Below are positions 47,475 through 59,873 of a stretch of 64,000 bases of DNA, piece after piece; the first letter of the stretch is position 1, and every line of letters begins with the position of its first letter. The stretch is from Piper betle (lineage: Eukaryota > Streptophyta > Magnoliopsida > Piperales > Piperaceae): assembly GCA_033002965.1 (NCBI GenBank), contig JAURVB010013123.1, positions 62,001-126,000 on the forward strand. The letters run 5' to 3'. Position numbers and translations under genes: made by a program. The notes under the pieces were generated by a model, which had not been told where the DNA came from, searched no databases, and saw only the letters and a list, made by a program, of their open reading frames with translations.

Positions 47475-48129
47475 TGTAATATCTGGCTTCTTTAGCCAAT
47501 ATTACTTAGTTTTTATTTCCTTCTCTTGAGTGAGAACTAGCAGTAGTCATTATCTAATGCTCAATCCTGAAATGGGGCAAACAATCAACTAAAATCCCTA
47601 TAGATTAGTTAGTCGAATGAACTTTTATCATTGGTGGACAAGTTGGGCACGGTCACTTGTGAACCAATTCAATATCCCTAATGACAACTTCTACTAGTTT
47701 TTTAGTATAATCTGAACTTAGGTACTTAGTTAGACGATCAAGTGATTTAAGTGGACTAGCATTATTAATTGTCCAACAGTCGAGTTTTGAATAGGTTTAT
47801 CACAGGATGTGGACAGGTCTGTCACTTAGGCATTCGTGTAGGAGGTTTAAGGGTAGTTTAGTCCACTGAGATTAAGTAGAGGATGTCCTAATGTGAGAAG
47901 AAGGCAATTTTTGTTGCATTTATCGTAACTAAACCCATCCATGGTTACATACATCAACATAATTAAATGACATAGATCAAGTGTGGATGAGTAGCATGAA
48001 AATTACATGTAATTTGATCTAAACATGCTTATTTTCAACTGGTCCAACCTTATGAGATCACCAAAATAGAGTGAAACATAAACCAAATACTGCAATAAAA
48101 CAAACTCTCACTAAAGTAACATATCATTA
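47475..48129 (+). repeat. start of a chromovirus 3' LTR, cut off by a copia element
   Basis: TGTAATATCTGG directly follows the polypurine tract, the canonical LTR start. LTR-like noncoding sequence continues to an unresolved point before the copia coding region at 48130. Part of its continuation might lie to the right of the copia element (53170-54180), but I could not prove this. Confidence 0.6.
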
Positions 48130-51100
48130 AATGATACAACACCCATATGAGCAATATGCTCATGAAAGACCTTAGGCAGTAAACTTTTAGTAAGCAGATC
48201 CGCAACCATGAAGTTTATCCCAATATGCTCTATAGAGACTTTACCGAAACTTTATCACTCTAAACTCTTTCTTTCACAACAAGTAACTTGATCTCTATGA
48301 GTTCCTCTTGTTATTTGAATATGATACTACAACTAATTGTCACAAAATAACTTAAGTGGTCTTTCAATATTATCAACAATGTGCAACCCTATGAGAAAAT
48401 TCCGCAACCATATTCCCTGATTGGATGCTTCATAACATGATATGAATTTGGCTACCATGGTGGAAGAAGGTATGAGTGTCTGCTTAGCACTCTTCCAAGA
48501 AATAACTCCTCTAGTAAGCAGGTAGACATAGCTAGAAGTGGATCAATGACTATCTTCACATCTAGCAAAATCGGAATCAGAATACCCAATAATCTCAAGA
48601 TCTGACTTTTGATATGTAAGAATGTAATGTTTTGTTCTTTGAAGATACCTCATGACTCTTTTGGTTGTTTTCCAATGATTTAATCCTGGATTACTTAAAT
48701 ATCTGCCCAACAGTCCAACAATATACGCAATATCTAGACGCGTACATACTTGAGCATACATAAGACTTCTTACTGCTAAAGCATAGGAAATCTTTTGGAT
48801 TTCCTTTCCTTCTATGTCATTTTTAGGACACTGATTTAGACTGAATTTTTCTCCTTACCAATAGGGGTAGCTCCTGGTTTACAACTTTGCATTCCAAATC
48901 TATTAAGCACTTTTTCTATATAGGTCTTTTGTGATAATTCGAGTATACATCAAGAGAGATCCCGAAGTATTTGAATTCCTAATACAAAAGACGCATTTTC
49001 AAGATCTTTCATTTCAAAGTTCTTTGATAAAAATCTCTTGGTGTTGTGCAAGAAACTTATATCATTACTGCCAAGCAATATATCATCAACATATAAAACC
49101 AGAAAAATATACTTACTCTCACTAAACTTATGGTATGTACAATCATCAATCACATTCATCTCAAAACTGAACGAGAGAATAACTTGATGAAATTTATGAT
49201 ACCATTGACGAGAAGCGTGCTTAAGTCCATAGATGGATTTTCTTAATTTGCAAACCATATTCTTTGAATCTCCCGATACAAAGTTTTCTGGTTGCACCAT
49301 ATAAATTATTTCATCAATGTCACCATTTAGAAACACAGTCTTTACATCCATCTAATGTAACTCAAGATCAAAATATGCCACTAATGCCATAATTATTTTG
49401 AATGAGTCTTTCAATGAAATTGGATAGAAAGTCTCATTATAATCAATGCCTTCTTTTGAGTAAAGCCCTTCATAACAAGACGAGCCTTATATCTTTCTAC
49501 ATTACCTTTCGAATCCTTTTTGGTTTTAAATAGCCATTTACAACCAATAGGTTTTGCACCTTCAGGCAATGGAACAAGATCCCAAACGTCATTATCTTTC
49601 ATGGACTTTATCTCTTTATTCATGACATCAATCCACTTTTGAGAATTAGAACTCTTCATGGCCTGATGAAAGTTGATTGGATCATCTTCCATAATTCCAA
49701 TGTTATCCTTATGTTCTTGGAGAAAGATGATATAATTATCTGAAATTGCATTTCTCCTTTCTCTTGTGGATCTCCTCAATGGCATTTGCTCTTGAGGTTG
49801 TTGATTTTCCTCTTTAAGTATAACTTAATGATTGTGATTAGGGAGAATCTCAATATTGTCTTGTAATTCTGGTATTGTTTCTTGAACAACATCAGGAATA
49901 TGATCTTGATTATTGTCAAGAATAATCATAGGAAGAGAAACAGATTCTTCTTCAAAGACAAAGTTTCTAACTTTATTTCCCCTCCAAACTCAACATCCTC
50001 AAAGAACTTGGCATTTCTCGTCTCAAAGAATGACCTTATTGTGGGATCATAAAACTTATACCCTCTAGACCGTTCAGAGTACCCAACAAAATAGCTGCTA
50101 ACTGTTCTTGAGTCCAGTTTCCTTTTATTTGGCCTATAAGGCCTTGCCTTAGCTGGACAACCCCAAATGCGTAAATGCTTAATACTGGGTTATTTTCCAG
50201 TCCATAATTCATAAGGGGTCTTAACTGTTGCCTTTGTTGGTACTCTATTAAGAAGATATGTTGCTGTCTTTAGTGCCTCACCCTAGAGTGAATCAGGTAA
50301 AGTAGTATGAGCAATCATACTTCTTACCATGTCTTTAATGTTCGGTTTCGTCTCTCAGCAACACCATTCATGCTAGGAGTACCTGACATTGTGTATTGTG
50401 GGACAATTCCACACTCTTCTAGGAATTTGGCAAATGGTCCTGGACATTGTACACCTGATCCATCATATCTACCATAGTATTCACTACCACGATTAGATCT
50501 GATAGCCTTAATAGTTTTGTCAAGTTGGTTCTCAACTTCAGCCTTATATGCCTTAAATACGTCCAATGCTTGAGACTTCTCATGAATGAGATAAAGGTAA
50601 CCATAACCGAGAATAATCATCTATGAACGTAATAAAATATTGTTGACTATTCCAAGAAGCCGTAGGAAATGGCCCACAAATGTCTGTATGTATTAGTTCT
50701 AAGATGCTTGAAGATCTATTGGCACCTAGTCTCCTTATATTTGTTTGTTTTCCCTTAATGCACTCAGCACAGACTTGAAGATCTGATAAATTAAGAGAAT
50801 CAAGAATTCCATCTGACATAAGTCGTTCAATTCTTTGTTTAGAAATGTGTCCTAAAACGCTTATGCCAGAGTAAAGCAGAATTCTCATTGGTTAATTTTC
50901 TTTTTATACCACTTAAACCTACATGCAAAGTTTCCTTAAAAGATGCAATAGTATCAAGTAAATATAGATTATCATAAAAAGACAAGGAACCTATACCCAC
51001 AATATTTGAATTTAGAAAGAAACTAAACTTATTATTTCTAAATGAACAAGAGTAACCAGATTTGTCCAATATAGAAATAGAAACCAAATTCTGTCTAAAA

Positions 51101-52060
51101 GACGGTACTACATATGTCTCTTTCAAATCCAAATAATATCATGTCTTCAATAATAATCTAAACATCCCTATTGCTTCAACTATAACTGATTTGCCATCAC
51201 CCACATAGATGAATCTTTCAACATCATTTGGCTTTCGACAATTCAGGCAACTCTGCATTGACACACTTATGTGAGTAGTAGTACCCGAATCTAGCCACCA
51301 AGTGTGTATTGGTATTGAAGCTAAATTAACCTCAGAACAAACAAAATTAATAAATGGACCTTTATTTACACGCTAAGCGTGATACTTAGTGCATTCCTTC
51401 TTCATATGTCCAGGTTTACCACAAAAGAAACAGCAAGAAACCTGATTTTCTTCTTATTTTTGTCCTAATAGGTACTAGCCAAGTGAGGACTTTCAGCCTA
51501 TTCTTGCTTCAACCTTTCTTCTTCTTGCACAACATAAGAAATGAGCTCATTAAGAGTTCATTTATCCCTTTGGTAGTTATAACTGACCTTGAATTAACTG
51601 AATTGTGCCGGAAGAGAAAGTAAAACTAAATGCATGAGCAAATCTTTAGATAGCTCTAATCTTAGTGCTTTTAGTTTTGAAGGAATATTTGACATTTCTA
51701 AGATATACTCTCTAATGCTTGCTTTGCCTTTAAACTTTATTGAAATCAAGTTCGACAAAAGCGTACTTGTTTCAGCCTTATCGTTTTTTATAAAACGCTT
51801 TTCAAGATCATAAGACTCATGCGATTTGAATGTTCCCACTTCTCAATGTCTCATTTTTCCTTAATAGAATTTTTATCTGTAAGAGAAGCAGGTTGTTCAG
51901 TCCTTAACACATGGTCAAGATCCATGCAGTCAAGAACGATTATCACGTTCTCTTTCCAATCCTTAAAATTATCTGTAAGCATTGGAACTAAATTGATGTT
52001 AGTAGATATCATATAAGTAGGTTGATTAACTGAATCCATAGAACAAAACAACATGCCCAT
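48130..52060 (-). pseudogene. copia gag-pol polyprotein, decayed
   Basis: Reading from 52060: gag N-terminal open stretches (52060-51851 and 51839-51594); CCHC knuckle CFFCGKPGHMKKEC at 51432-51391; protease motif WWLDSGTTTH at about 51301-51272; pre-integrase and integrase core with HTDICGP and NGVAERRNRT (50888-50324). The RT begins after the RRSTRERR linker, with KPIGCKWLFKTKKDSKGN (49785-49411), then MDVKTVFLNGDI and the catalytic LYVDDIL box (49351-48950). RNase H has SDSDFARCEDSH (48761-48543) and the C-terminal ADLLTKSL. Several frames and stops interrupt it, so no full polyprotein is made. Confidence 0.85.
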
Positions 52061-52726
52061 AATTAGATTAATAGTTCAAATAATGGTTAATCGCATCAAT
52101 CAGATAGCTAGCAGAACATTAATATTTAGTCTTTGGACAGAAATATTAATTTGTAAGTGGATACTCTCAGTGCAATAATCAAATATGGACAATAAATCTT
52201 GTCAAATAATAAACTTTCCTTTGGGCCGATTTATTATTTATATGGAACCTTAATAATTATCACATATCTATTACCACAAATGAATATATAATTTTATCAA
52301 ATATTAACCTTCATTTAGGACTGATTAATATTCACATGAATTAAATACTCCACAATTGTCTTAATATTAAAAAATAAATTAATTTTCACAAAAGAGATTA
52401 CTTTGGCATCATATTGTAGCCCTTAATAAATTTTAAAATATTAATCACAACTGAACTATAATTTGAATTTAATAATCTAAAACTGCAAAGATTATAAAAG
52501 TATCTTTATTTAAAAATTTCTGAAATTATAATATTTTATAACTTTATTTTCTTCACTTGATATTTTACCAAAAGAAAACCTTAATTTTAGGAATAAATAT
52601 CCCAAAGACAATAATTAGTACTAAATTTTGGGAAACTCCCAATGAGTTGAAAACCTTATAAATTTCTGAATCTGAATCCATAAATAAACACTAATAAAAC
52701 TAATCCTCAATGATTTAATATGAAGT

Positions 52727-52740
52727 TGGCTTTGATGCCG
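52727..52740 (-). other. copia primer-binding site
   Basis: Minus-strand GCGGCATCAAAGCC, two bases inside the LTR end, is a decayed match to the initiator tRNA-Met site TGGTATCAGAGCC. Confidence 0.7.
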
Positions 52741-52742
52741 CT

Positions 52743-53169
52743 TGTTAGAACTTTATAACTTAAACTAAAAACAAAACTTTATTAGTCTTCATATAAAATC
52801 ATCAATTAAATCAAATTGGATAGCGTAAGTGTACCTGAATCCATAAAAGCAAAATGATTCTTTACTTCCTTGGGTTTTGATCTTTTAAATTCAATAATAG
52901 TTTTCAAAACCAAAGTTATTGGGCAATGAGATACCATAACGAAAACTACTTATGAATTCAGGGACCATAACCTCTTTATTTATAGCCTTAGTTTCATAAT
53001 TTCAATTTGACCCATCATAAAAGAGAAATTACGAAAATATTATCTACACATTGAATTCCACACCTTTATTTATGTTATTCATATATTGAATTCCACACTT
53101 TTATTTATGACTCGTAAATACTTAACTTTGATAGATCAATTGAATTTAGGCCAATTATAAATAACAACA
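52743..53169 (-). repeat. 5' LTR of the minus-strand copia element
   Basis: 427 bp, minus strand TGTTGTTATT...GTTCTAACA. It has a TATA box (CTATAAATAAAG, minus strand near 52980) and an internal direct repeat of about 30 bp built on GTGTGGAATTCAAT (near 53060 and 53093). Confidence 0.8.
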
Positions 53170-54186
53170 TATTATACAATTCTATATTCATGTATATATT
53201 TATGTCCAATATCCAATATTATGATCCTCTATTTTATGTGATTAGTTGGATATTTAATCATTTTATGTTTTATTAAATCCACATGTCGTATGTTATTTTA
53301 TGATGTATGTGCCTAGGCACTAGTTTTCAGTTTTTAGTTCACATACTAAGGTATGCTAGTTCTAATTGGTTCAATATACGTGTTGTACGGGAGTGTATGA
53401 TGCATCACCCTTACATAAGGGTTGTTACCCTAGCACCCCAGGCTCGTCTTGACAGCACACGTGATCACTTGTAGTTTACTATGTGAGTTTTTTGGATCAT
53501 TACCACACTTCCCTAGGAGTAAGATTCAGAGCTCAATAATGCACCTAGGTGCATAGTTATCTAGCTATTAGGTCAAGTGCCTAGGTGTCCATATACTTAT
53601 GTACACCAACGGTCTACAACTAATATCATATATTTTTTACACATTGTATTTTAATTATTAAGGCACTTGTCGATCAAAAGGCTAATAGCTAGTTAACTTT
53701 TTTATAGTGAAGTCAACCTAGGTTGATGAAGGAACTAAGTTAGTTGTCACGTAGTTCTCATAAGTCTTAAGGTCCCGATCTATAGAGATCATAGGGGCAA
53801 AAGACTTAGTTATTTTTCATGGTTAATTACCAAGACTAACTAGTTAGTTGAAAGGGTATTTAACTTAGTGTTTTCTAGTTAATTTAATTTAATTTAATTA
53901 ACTTAGTATTATGATTTTACAAAAGCCTTGGCTAAAAACTACCCCATTAACTAATTTGTCACTAGGTTGGAATTTAACTAAGTTTTAAGGATGAATTTAA
54001 CTTCTTTTGTATTGGCCTTGTTTTTTAATAAGACAAATGAGACCAATATTTCGAGAGATAGTTTTAGGCCCTTTATCTTCCATGGAATAACAAACAGTCA
54101 CTTCTGTTTGTATTACGAGATTCATTTTATATTCCAAGTGTGACAATAGGCTACATATCATTAATATTCATAGTAACAAATATTAA
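53170..54186. other. noncoding stretch, possible LTR remnant
   Basis: No coding similarity. Short repeated motifs (CCTAGG(T/C)G, TTAACTTAGT) and position suggest old LTR-type DNA, perhaps the remainder of the LTR that starts at 47475; not demonstrated. Confidence 0.35.
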
Positions 54187-54363
54187 CAGTTGGCTTGGAG
54201 CGAACCGAGTCGGAGGAGCGATGTGTACTCGTTCGGGGTTGTGGAGCTGGAAATTCTAACAGCGAAGGCGGTGGAGGTGTTGGCATTGTCGGCGGCGGGT
54301 CTTGGGAAGGGCATGGAGGGGAAGAAGCTTAGAAATATGAACTTTTTATGTGATTTGCGTTGA
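54187..54363 (+). pseudogene. receptor-like kinase fragment (subdomain IX)
   Basis: One frame gives WSEPSRRSDVYSFGVVELEI, with the invariant Asp of SDVYSFG at 54220-54222, followed by LTAKAVEVLALSAAGLGKGM. SDVYSFGVV-x-LEILT is the conserved subdomain IX of plant receptor-like kinases. Upstream (stop at 54184) and downstream (stop at 54361) there is no further kinase similarity, so this is an isolated fragment of about 58 codons, possibly captured or left from a deleted gene. Confidence 0.65.
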
Positions 54364-55208
54364 ATACTGATTTTATTGTTGGTATTTATATTTTGTATTG
54401 ATGAAAGTTAATTTGAACATACATCTAAGGAAATATGTATATGACTGATTCAAAATGAACCTATTGTTTGGCTGATTTTTGTTGAATCAAGCAAATTCTT
54501 TATTCTTCCCCTCAGGCCAATTCAAAAGCCGATTTCCTATTTCAATCCATGCAACTATGATCCGGATTCATTACCAGCACGAGTCAAATTGATCTCATTC
54601 ATCTTTGATTCTTTATCTTTTAACTTTTAAAAAATATGGGGGCTAATTTGGGTTTAAAAAAAAAGTAAACCTCCCTTACTCAAATTACACAGGAGTCATG
54701 ACCTTTATAAAAAAAATTAAATTGTGATTTTCGAACCTAACACTCTGGAATGGGTATTTGGTTGTAATATAAAGTGTTATGTAAAATCTTAAGAAATGGC
54801 TAAAATACAAAGAAAGATAGCTCAAAAAATAATATGTGGCCGCCTTGAGCGTTTTAAAAAAGAAAAATCTTGTTTATATTTGTAATGTTGGGTAAAGGGT
54901 TTTGAATAATGCATCTTTTATTTAATTTGTGTTTTTCTAATATTTTAAGAGATATGTTTTTAAGACATTAAAAATATAGTTTTATGTATTTTCAAAAAAC
55001 AACCATATTAAATACAAAATTTAAAATTTCTGTGGTTGGAGGGAGGTAGCCAAAGTTTGAAGATGTTTTAACAGAAAGTAAAAAGACTCTGAAATTCTAT
55101 TTTCCCACCCTCAAACATAAGGTTGGGTCCTTTTAAATTGGTCAAAAGGCGCCTATTTCTGCAAATGCCAATTCCCAATCTTCCTCTCCTCCTCCCCTAA
55201 AACCCACC
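54364..55208. other. gene-free stretch upstream of the ASHR3-like relic
   Basis: AT-rich, nothing recognised; the last 80 bases may be the old 5' UTR of the following gene. Confidence 0.5.
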
Positions 55209-58200
55209 ATGCCCGACCTCAGCAATCTCCTTGTTCACAATTCCTGATCCTTCCCTTCCTCCCTCCCTCTCGACGGATCCTCCCAAGGAGGGCTCCCAGC
55301 GCCCCGACAAGCTTTTCGAAGTTGCAGTCCTTCCCGCTGACGCCTCCGCACCGTGGATCGAAAAGTGCTCTGCTTCGGATGGGAAATCGGGCAAGGGAGG
55401 GTGTGCCGCCACGTTGGAGGAGCACGTCAGGGTTTGAACAGAGAAGAAAATGGCTGCGGGACTCCCCGACAGGGAATGCACGCTTCCCCAAACTGGTATT
55501 CTTGCTTGCTCCTGGAGTTGTGATTTTTAATTAAACAAATTGGATGACTTTAAGTGAATTGTGTTAAAGTCAATATTGTTGGGTTTGTCCCATATCAGTC
55601 ACAGAGGTTATTGATGGCTTGTATATAGGCTAATAGGAAAGCTTTATCCCTCAGACTAACTTTTGGATTAAAAGAAGCTCGTGCCACCTATTGCAAGTTT
55701 TTTTTGATTGTTTAAAGTCCCTTTTGGGGGCCCAAAGAGTCCAACACTGGTTCTGGTTTCGGAGCTTGGATAGGGGCCCAAAGGGCCTAACATTTGTGCC
55801 CTTAAGACAAGTCCTCAAACAATTTAGACTTAAGTAGTATCACAGCCAAGAGGATATGCCTGGAAGTGTATTAAATTGCCCTATTTTATGGTCTCCCCCA
55901 TGCATGTTTGTCCACTTCCCAAGATGTAAAACTTTGCTTGCACAGTTAAAATAATGTTAGCTGGTTTCCTTTTCACATAGCTCAAGCCTTTAGGCCAAGT
56001 TGTCAAAGCATCTAAATTCTTAGATTAAACCATTCAGTTCTTGGAAATGCATTACTTTTTGAACCGAATTGTGATTTCTGAATTTTATTGCAAGTTTAGT
56101 GAGGCCAAAAGTCAAGGTTTATAATTATGGCACGTGAAAGAGAACATAGTTTAGCAAATAATGAAGAGAATGCAGAAGGACATGTGCTTGAGGAGATGAT
56201 ATGCACCCGAAAATGCGCATGTTGCACATAAATTTATTCATAAACAATGCCCAACAGTTATATTATCTAGCCATACATCATCATTGGCTCTTGCATATGT
56301 TGCTATGCTTTTTCCAGGTAGAAATTTAGAGTTTGCATTACGTTGGCCTCATTTCTGCACAGAACCGTCCATATTTTTTTGTCAAAAAAGGAAAATAAGA
56401 ATATTTGATGACTTGAGTGGATTGAGCTTTTTATTTCTTAGAAACTAATTCCTTGCTAGGCTGAATATGAAACAAATTGGACATACAATTTCCTTTCCAT
56501 TTTTATTGAGAAAAAAGTCCAGGTTGTTTGTATGACATATAAGAGTAGAGGAAACACAACATTGCCTATAAAAATATGGAGAAGATGATTAATAAGACCA
56601 TGTGCTCAAGGAGATGGTAAGTACCAGAAAATGTCCATGATGAACATTTATTTATTAAAATATGTTCCGGAAAATTTACAAGTAAATTTATATAAACCAG
56701 TGATACATCATCTTTGGCCTTTTTTTTTGCATAATAGTGCTAAGCCTTTTTGCTAGTATAAATTTAGGATACATTCTGGGGTATTAGTTCAAGTGCTAAA
56801 TTTATTTTCAATGTTGTATGACTATATTTATACACGCAAAAAAAAAGGCTTTATATGATTGCCGTTTTCTATTCAGATTGAATGCCGCATGTGTGGCAGA
56901 GCTGTCTTTTCTGGAGATGAGATTTACTGTTCTATTCGCAGCTGCCAACAAAGTCTTTCATATAAACTGTGATGCCAATTCCTCGATTTCTTAATTTCAA
57001 GAATTTTAAGTTTTCCCAACATGTAAGTTTCTTCATGTCCATCCACTTTCTTCTTCTTTTCCTTCTCTTGGAATATCCGGGAGCAACAATGATGACCTTT
57101 TTAGTACTAAAACACTTATTAGTCTTATATACCTTATTTAGGCTCTTATATTTAATTACCTATATTATGAAATTTTCATATTTTTGCTTTCAAATATTGA
57201 TTTCTGCCTATTCAAGCATTGATTTTTTTCTTCTTTTTTAAATGGGAAAGATTTTGAAAACTTGACAGTTGGCAGGGGTGAGCGTTGGAATTTTCCAATC
57301 CAACAAGTTTATTCAATAAGAAAACAGTGGGTGTTCATTGGCTTTGCAAGTATGAATATAAAATAAAAATTCTTATGATATATAGGTTTGAACTTCTTTG
57401 ACGTGTCTGAACTTGAAAGTTGAAACAAACTACCATAAAAAAACAGAAACCAACATTTCCTCCTGACAAGCTCCAAAGAATGTGGCATTCATATAAAATA
57501 AAAGAAAAATGACTCCAACTCCTATTAAAACTGCAGAAAAGAAAGCTAATCAATTGCTACACGTCGTGATAGAATTTTTTTACCTAATGTCTGTGCCTTG
57601 CTGCATCTTGCTATATCTTGATGCTATATGCTTTACTTTTCACGGAACATTTTTGCTTCATAGGATTCAATCCTTTCTTGCGTTCTCAAATAAGCTTACT
57701 CCTCACAAGGTTATACTAATGGTGTTTTCATGAACCAACAAAATTGTTTGTTTTGTAGTCTTGCATTAAATGCAAACAGAGTGGGTACTGACGCTGTTTG
57801 AGATGTTCAGTAGCAGCACATAAAATGTGTGCACCTTGGCCATATAAGGTTATTTATTTTCCGGGTCTTCAGAGGAAAGCTGTTTGTTGGAGACATTCTG
57901 CTAATTGGAGATTGGAAGTGAAGGTCGATCTCTTCTTTTCTTGATTAGTTTCCCCCTTTTTTCTTTGTGGTACTAGAATTTCTAATAATAAATACATTCT
58001 TCTTGTCGTCTCTTCATTGATCGATTGTGACAAATTGTGATTTGCTATCTCCTTTCATTCCTTTGTTCCAGTACTGGAATGCAAAATCCGACCTTGAAAT
58101 TTGTTGTTGGTTGTGCCACATTCCGCAAAAAATGAAGTATTCAAGTCTTATTTTTTCTTTAAAATTTCAGTGCCAAACATAATGAGTAAGACCACTGTCA

Positions 58201-59228
58201 ATTGTTTCTTGATTTGGTGTGGAATGCTAATGAAAATGCTAGTTACACTTTGGAGTATTTTATAAATTTCAAATGTAGATTTAAATGCTTCTGTTTATGT
58301 TGCTTTGAATGTGGATTTAAATTCTTACTAGTGCTTCAAGGTTTTTTTCTTTGAAGATGCAAAGACAAATATTGATAACCATGTCATCAGTTTCACTTAA
58401 GCTATTGACTTTGTTCTTTGATGTTTAGCTAAAGCTTTTGGTCAGGATGAAGGAAGTTCATCTCATTTCCCCTCTTCAATGTTGCTTTAGAAACAATGTC
58501 TGCTGTAAATCGTACCTGGGTTTTGTCTCATTGATATAATTGTAGCAGCATTCTGTCAATGATATTAAGTCAATGTTGCTGATCTACTTATAACTGGGAT
58601 AAGTTGTTGGTAATGATGATGATGATTATAATAATAATGGTTAGAAGTTGCAGTAATTTTGTGCTTTTTTGTGCTTATTTTGGAAGTTCAAAAGGAGAAT
58701 CAAATGAGGGAATTTTAGCAAAGTTGCTTTTTATCATGCCCTTGTGTAGTTCGATTTATTCATTCTTGTTTTACATTAAATTCACTGACAGGGCTAACTT
58801 GTTAGTGTGGATGAGCAGCATGCAGATCCAGCTAGAGACGTAGAGGTTGTTTTCAGTTGATCATATAATTTTCCATGCATTGGTTGTTTCATTCATGTTC
58901 TAAGTTATCTATCTTCCATTTTGTAGGACGTATTCCATCGCTTGATGAGGAATTTAAAGGGGATTTTATGAAGGATCATGTAGTAGATGAAACTGTGCCA
59001 ACTCCTTACGTGCATATAAGGCGTAGTATCCTATTCATATATTAACCAATTGTTTACAAACTTGCAATGTTTCATTAATCTTCACTGAAGCAAGTTTAGC
59101 ATCTTCTTATGTTGCTTCCTTAGCTACACAGATGTATACCTTGTCAAGAGAAAACGTGATTATGCCAATGCTGATATTGGGTGCAAAAATTGTCATAATA
59201 AGAGATGTTCAGAAGATTGTGTCTACAG
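55209..59228 (+). pseudogene. ASHR3-like (SDG4-like) histone-lysine methyltransferase, 5' exons only
   Basis: Exon-like blocks: 55209-55495, 56877-57022, 57759-57923, about 58806-58845, 58927-59025 and 59132-59228, all with plausible GT/AG borders. They encode, in order, an N-terminal region; a zinc-binding PHD-like region (CRMCGRAVFSGDEIYCSIRSC, then NFKNFKFSQH); CIKCKQSGY, RCLRCSVAAHKMCAPWP, KAVCWRHSANWRLEVK; ADPARDVE; PTPYVHIRR; VYLVKRKRDYANADIGCKNC. This is the domain order of plant ASHR3, a nuclear H3 lysine methyltransferase with a PHD region before its AWS-SET domain. Disablements are a frameshift near 55230, TGA at 55435, a frameshift in block 2, TGA for a conserved Trp in block 3, and an indel in block 5. 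AWS remainder and SET exons are absent; a copia LTR starts 133 bp after the last block. Confidence 0.82.
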
Positions 59229-59360
59229 GTACGTTACTTTTGGTATATAAAACTGTGAATTATGGTAAATCTTGTTAATATGTGTAATTGTATTAATGAT
59301 ATGTAGCCCATTGTCACACTCGGAATACTAAAGAAATCTCAGAATATTAACAGAGGTGAC

Positions 59361-59811
59361 TGTTAGTTGTTCCATGGAGATTGAAGGGTCTCAAAGCTTC
59401 TCTATAAATTGAGCTTCATTTGTCTCATTCTAAAAAGAAAAGACAAGCAGAAGAAAAGACAAGAAAAAGAGAGATAGGGAGAGATATAGAGATAAAAGAA
59501 GAGGGAAAAATATTCATGAGTTTATCTTATACGGAGTATTGAGAGAGAGTGAAATCTTGTAATCTCAATAGTATAGGGTGTGTGAGTAATCTTCTTGTAT
59601 ATCTCTATATATATTTAATGACTGTAATCTTTGGTTGAAGTAGTGAATTGTTCGTTGTTGCCCGTGGTTTTTGACTCTCGATTGAAGGAGGGTTTTCCAC
59701 GTTAAATCTCTGCTCTTTTGTGGTTTTGTTTTATCTTATTTATCAGGTCTTATTTTCCCATTACTTTTGTTCGCTGTGGTTGATCTCCAATTTTGGGGAT
59801 TTTTCTCAACA
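59361..59811 (+). repeat. 5' LTR of the copia element
   Basis: 451 bp, TGTTAGTTGT...CTCAACA, with inverted TGTT/AACA ends. It has a purine-rich stretch at 59430-59500. Confidence 0.85.
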
Positions 59812-59813
59812 AT

Positions 59814-59831
59814 TGGCGCCGTCTGTGGGAA
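59814..59831 (+). other. copia primer-binding site
   Basis: TGGCGCCGTCTGTGGGAA, two bases after the LTR end; TGGCGCC is complementary to a tRNA acceptor end ending GGCGCCA (tRNA-Asp-like by analogy with other plant elements). Confidence 0.75.
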
Positions 59832-59873
59832 GTTTGGGTCTCATTCAATCGGATCTTGATTTGAGTGGGAGTC

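Larger units (their letters stand above)
48130..53169 (-). mobile_element. Ty1/copia retrotransposon, 3' LTR missing
   Basis: 5' LTR at 53169-52743, primer-binding site, then gag-pol reading leftwards to an RNase H end near 48130 (HEHIAHMGVV). Gag, CCHC knuckle, protease, integrase, reverse transcriptase and RNase H occur in copia order. No copy of the LTR occurs at the left end, so the element is truncated there. Stops throughout make it inactive. Confidence 0.85.
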
